Positions 62,080 through 64,000 of a DNA stretch of 64,000 nucleotides are shown piece after piece (positions within the stretch are counted from its first letter, which is position 1; each line of letters begins with the position of its first letter). The DNA comes from UBA4582 sp002389265 (GTDB lineage Bacteria; Pseudomonadota; Gammaproteobacteria; Pseudomonadales; Azotimanducaceae): contig CALSRT010000002.1 of the NCBI GenBank assembly GCA_943788825.1, positions 1,054,001 to 1,118,000 of the forward strand, written 5' to 3'. The notes beneath the pieces are model-generated. The model saw nothing but the letters and a program-made list of their open reading frames with translations, did not search any database and was not told the DNA's origin. The position numbers and the translations under genes were made by a program.

Positions 62080-62136
62080 TTTTTGATTATAAATCAACGC
62101 GTTAGGGTGTTTTTGATTGTAAATCAACGCGTTAGG
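62080..62136. repeat. Two 27-bp direct repeats, 30-bp period, each with an inner dyad
   Basis: Copies at 62080-62106 and 62110-62136 differ at one base. Each contains TTGATT-N3-AATCAA (62083-62097 and 62113-62127). Identical dyads 30 bp apart, nearly three helical turns, are what a cooperative repressor or activator pair needs. Confidence 0.8.
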
Positions 62137-62231
62137 CTGATGCTGTCGCCTGACGAGTCGAGCGTTACCCAGTTAAAAGCAAGCTAGGTAGTGAGAAGTA
62201 AAAAGACCGTCAGCTACTTAAAGTAGTGAAC

Positions 62232-62277
62232 GTGGTAGTGGTAGTGGTAGTGGTAGTGGTAGTGGTAGTGGTAGTGG
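62232..62277. repeat. GTGGTA hexanucleotide tandem repeat, about 7.7 units
   Basis: A perfect 46-bp tract in non-coding DNA, 148 bp before the start of the barrel gene. Microsatellites of this size change copy number by slippage. Confidence 0.92.
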
Positions 62278-62425
62278 CTTTCAGGCCCAGATCCTTATCG
62301 ATGTCGACATTTTATCTCCGTTATCTCGATCCACCCCCCCTTAGGAGTATTCAAGTGCGTTTTTCATGAACGCGAATATTGGTATTTGGCGTCTGCGTCG
62401 AGTCGTTAATTGAGTAAAAAGGGTT

Positions 62426-63826
62426 ATGTGTAAAGTGGTAGAGAATAGGGCTCTGCGTAGATGGATGCTCGGAACAACGATGGCGCTCAGCGTTCTGCTA
62501 TCGATCACTGCGTTCGCTGCTGAGGGCCCTGCCTCTCAAGAACTCGCGCCTCAAGAACTCGCGCCTCAAGAACTCGCGCCTCAAAAACTCGCGCCTCAAA
62601 AACTCTATGAACAAGCCAAAGAATTCCTCCGGCAGGGCCAGGCCGCGCAGGCGTTTGCCTTGCTGGCCGCGCAAGAAGGCGAACTTTCTGGTGAAGATGA
62701 GTTTGATTACCTGTTCGGTGTGGCCGCGCTTGATTCTCAACAAGCCGGTGAGGCGATCTTTAGCTTGCAGCGTCTGGTCGCCCGGAAAGCGAACTTCTCA
62801 GGTGCTCGGCTTGAGTTGGCGCGAGCCTATTTCGATGTGGGCGACGACGAACTGGCGAGTGTTGAGTTTGCTCGCGTGTTGACCGAAAACCCACCAGCGA
62901 ATGTGGTGGATGCTGTGACCAGCTACCAAGAAGCAATCAAAATTCGAACGAGTGCCTATAAGACAACGACCCAGCTCTACTTCGAGTCTGGGGGTGGTTA
63001 TGATGGGAATGCTTTGTCCGCAACCGATGAGCAGATATTTTTAGGCTTTCAGTTGAGCGAAAATAATCTAGCCAAGCCTTCGGCCTTCGCTAAAGCAGCA
63101 CTCGGCGGTTTCATCAATCGACCACTCACAGAAGCCTCAACATTACTTTTTACGGGCCGCCTGGACCACCGATCAACCCCCTCTACGCATTTTATTGATT
63201 CGTCCAATTTAGACTTGGGTGTGGCCTGGAATTGGAATGAGGAAGAAAATAGTTTTTCATTGGCAGCCAATAACCTGTTTTCCATGCTCGACCGAGAATA
63301 CAGTCGACGTGATGCGGGGCTAATGGCAACCTACCTGCGCCAAGTGAGTAAAACCTTTCAAATGTCGACCTTTGCTCGAGGGGCTGTCAGCCGCTTTAAT
63401 GGCGCGGCACTGAGTGTGCGCGATGTAAATCAGACGATGCTTGGGGTCAGCGCGGTGAAAACATTTGCGGCCTCTCAGGTGAGTCTGTCTTTGACAAAGA
63501 GTGCTGATACCACTGTCGACAGTGCATCGCCGTTTTCTACTGATGGTTTTGCTGTCAGTCTCGGTAGCAGTTGGTTCAGGCCGAACGGGGTGCAGTATAT
63601 TTTCGGCGCGAATTTTTCGCGGACTGATTACGATGATGAATACTTCGGTTTCACCCGCCAGGATGATACCTATGGCGTAACTGCTAGTGGCGTATGGCCG
63701 GATTTCCCAGCGAAAAATTGGGTAATGACTGCTCAAGTCAACTATGGCTTCAAGCACTCTACCGTCAGCCTGTTTGAGTTTGACAGGCTTGAGACGGGCG
63801 TGTCGTTTCGCAAGACTTTCGATTAA
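62426..63826 (+). CDS. Secreted TPR plus beta-barrel outer-membrane protein (Slam/DUF560-like layout)
   Basis: A 466-residue exported protein. Signal peptide to about residue 31 (MALSVLLSITAFAAEG), five SQELA/PQELA/PQKLA repeats (37-61), TPR-like helices (61-160, YEQAKEFLRQGQAAQAFALLA...; GARLELARAYFDVGDDELASVEFARVL), then about 300 residues of alternating strands (ESGGGYDGN..., LLFTGRLDHRSTP..., LGVAWNWNEEENSFSLAANN) ending near VSFRKTFD. This is the layout of TPR-plugged outer-membrane barrels such as Slam-type surface lipoprotein exporters. I do not claim that function. A FecR-domain gene follows 12 bp later. ATG 62465 is an alternative start. Confidence 0.75.
   Translation: MCKVVENRALRRWMLGTTMALSVLLSITAFAAEGPASQELAPQELAPQELAPQKLAPQKLYEQAKEFLRQGQAAQAFALLAAQEGELSGEDEFDYLFGVAALDSQQAGEAIFSLQRLVARKANFSGARLELARAYFDVGDDELASVEFARVLTENPPANVVDAVTSYQEAIKIRTSAYKTTTQLYFESGGGYDGNALSATDEQIFLGFQLSENNLAKPSAFAKAALGGFINRPLTEASTLLFTGRLDHRSTPSTHFIDSSNLDLGVAWNWNEEENSFSLAANNLFSMLDREYSRRDAGLMATYLRQVSKTFQMSTFARGAVSRFNGAALSVRDVNQTMLGVSAVKTFAASQVSLSLTKSADTTVDSASPFSTDGFAVSLGSSWFRPNGVQYIFGANFSRTDYDDEYFGFTRQDDTYGVTASGVWPDFPAKNWVMTAQVNYGFKHSTVSLFEFDRLETGVSFRKTFD
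62534..62608 (+). repeat. Five 15-bp in-frame coding repeats
   Basis: Five units of CCTCAAGAACTCGCG or near-copies encode Pro-Gln-Glu/Lys-Leu-Ala just after the signal peptide. The near-identity at DNA level shows recent slippage expansion. A change of one unit keeps the frame. Confidence 0.92.
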
Positions 63827-63838
63827 GGGCGGCTGAAG

Positions 63839-64000
63839 ATGATGAAAATAAAGTGTTTATCTGCCTGGTCAGTGTTGGTCGTGAGCCTGTTACTGCAAAT
63901 GTCGTCGGCCTCGGCGAGTGTGGGTAAAGTGTTGTATACCTTTGGTGTCGTGACTGTCGAGACGCCTGCTGTGCAGAAATTAGAGAAGGGCAGCGTACTT
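63839..64000 (+). CDS. Exported FecR-domain protein, N-terminus only
   Basis: 54 codons before the window ends. Signal peptide (MMKIKCLSAW..., cleaved near SASA-SV), then GKVLYTFGVVTVETPAVQKLEKGSVL, which is the opening of a FecR domain. Unlike true FecR anti-sigma regulators it has a cleavable signal and no cytoplasmic helix, so it is the secreted FecR-domain type. It is closely linked to the barrel gene. Start 63839 or 63842. Confidence 0.75.
   Translation, partial: MMKIKCLSAWSVLVVSLLLQMSSASASVGKVLYTFGVVTVETPAVQKLEKGSVL

Larger units (their letters stand above)
61992..62425. other. 434-bp repeat-rich control region
   Basis: Between glpD and the barrel gene. It contains a pair of 27-bp direct repeats with internal dyads, a GTGGTA hexanucleotide tract and an AT-rich stretch, each described separately. 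I find no open frame of useful length on either strand. A weak AAAGGG lies just before the 62426 start. Confidence 0.6.

Noticed and set aside
62232..62277. GTGGTA tract as part of a Gly-Ser or Val-repeat coding gene
   Set aside because: Stop codons close to both ends in all frames leave no meaningful gene.

Overview
The window looks like chromosomal DNA of a free-living, probably aquatic, gammaproteobacterium of the wider Pseudomonas/Cellvibrionales branch. The evidence is the core gene order: proS, an HU-type protein, aspS-yebC-ruvCAB, tolQRAB-pal-cpoB, queE-queC, tRNA-Lys, nadA, then an M48 protease, a TusA-like protein, an AI-2E permease-like protein, dapA, bamC and an MBL hydrolase. From memory this follows the proS-to-bamC region of Pseudomonas closely. 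Two expected neighbours are absent: ybgC between ruvB and tolQ, and purC after the MBL gene. I see no insertion sequence, phage, integrase, CRISPR array or rRNA.

Layout. 0-8.8 kb: miaE (cut by the window edge), a carboxylesterase, an alpha-methylacyl-CoA racemase-like CoA-transferase, an unrecognised small basic protein, a prpE-SDR pair, ArsC, a YihY/BrkB protein and a lipoprotein thioredoxin. 8.8-31.3 kb: the housekeeping block. 32-34.9 kb: a DNA-damage-response patch, with two LexA-type boxes, one before an unrecognised 50-codon gene and one before rmuC. 34.9-35.4 kb: a 480-bp AT-rich non-coding stretch with three DnaA-type boxes. 35.4-40.8 kb: a small-subunit/symporter pair, a glutamine-synthetase-like ligase, a class I glutamine amidotransferase and an MBL protein. 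40.9-44.4 kb: lipid oxidation genes (an SDR and two acyl-CoA dehydrogenases). 44.7-48.3 kb: RIO kinase, a small unknown protein, DUF2239 and a MATE pump. 48.6-57.4 kb: an accessory catabolic region (enolase-superfamily dehydratase, Zn alcohol dehydrogenase, S4 protein, ROK sugar kinase, two amidohydrolases, GMC oxidoreductase). 57.5-62 kb: PspC, a TPP enzyme, GNAT and GlpD. 62-64 kb: a repeat-rich control region, then a secreted TPR/beta-barrel protein and the start of an exported FecR-domain protein.

How the genes work together: the core block covers tRNA charging, Holliday-junction resolution, Tol-Pal envelope maintenance, queuosine, NAD and lysine/peptidoglycan precursors, and the BAM complex. 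The flanks suggest a heterotroph using propionyl-CoA, branched or sterol-like acyl-CoAs, amines and acylated sugars or D-amino acids. The least explained parts are the SOS-box microgene at 32.1 kb, the DnaA-box region at 35.1 kb, and the repeat-rich promoter plus barrel/FecR locus at 62-64 kb.
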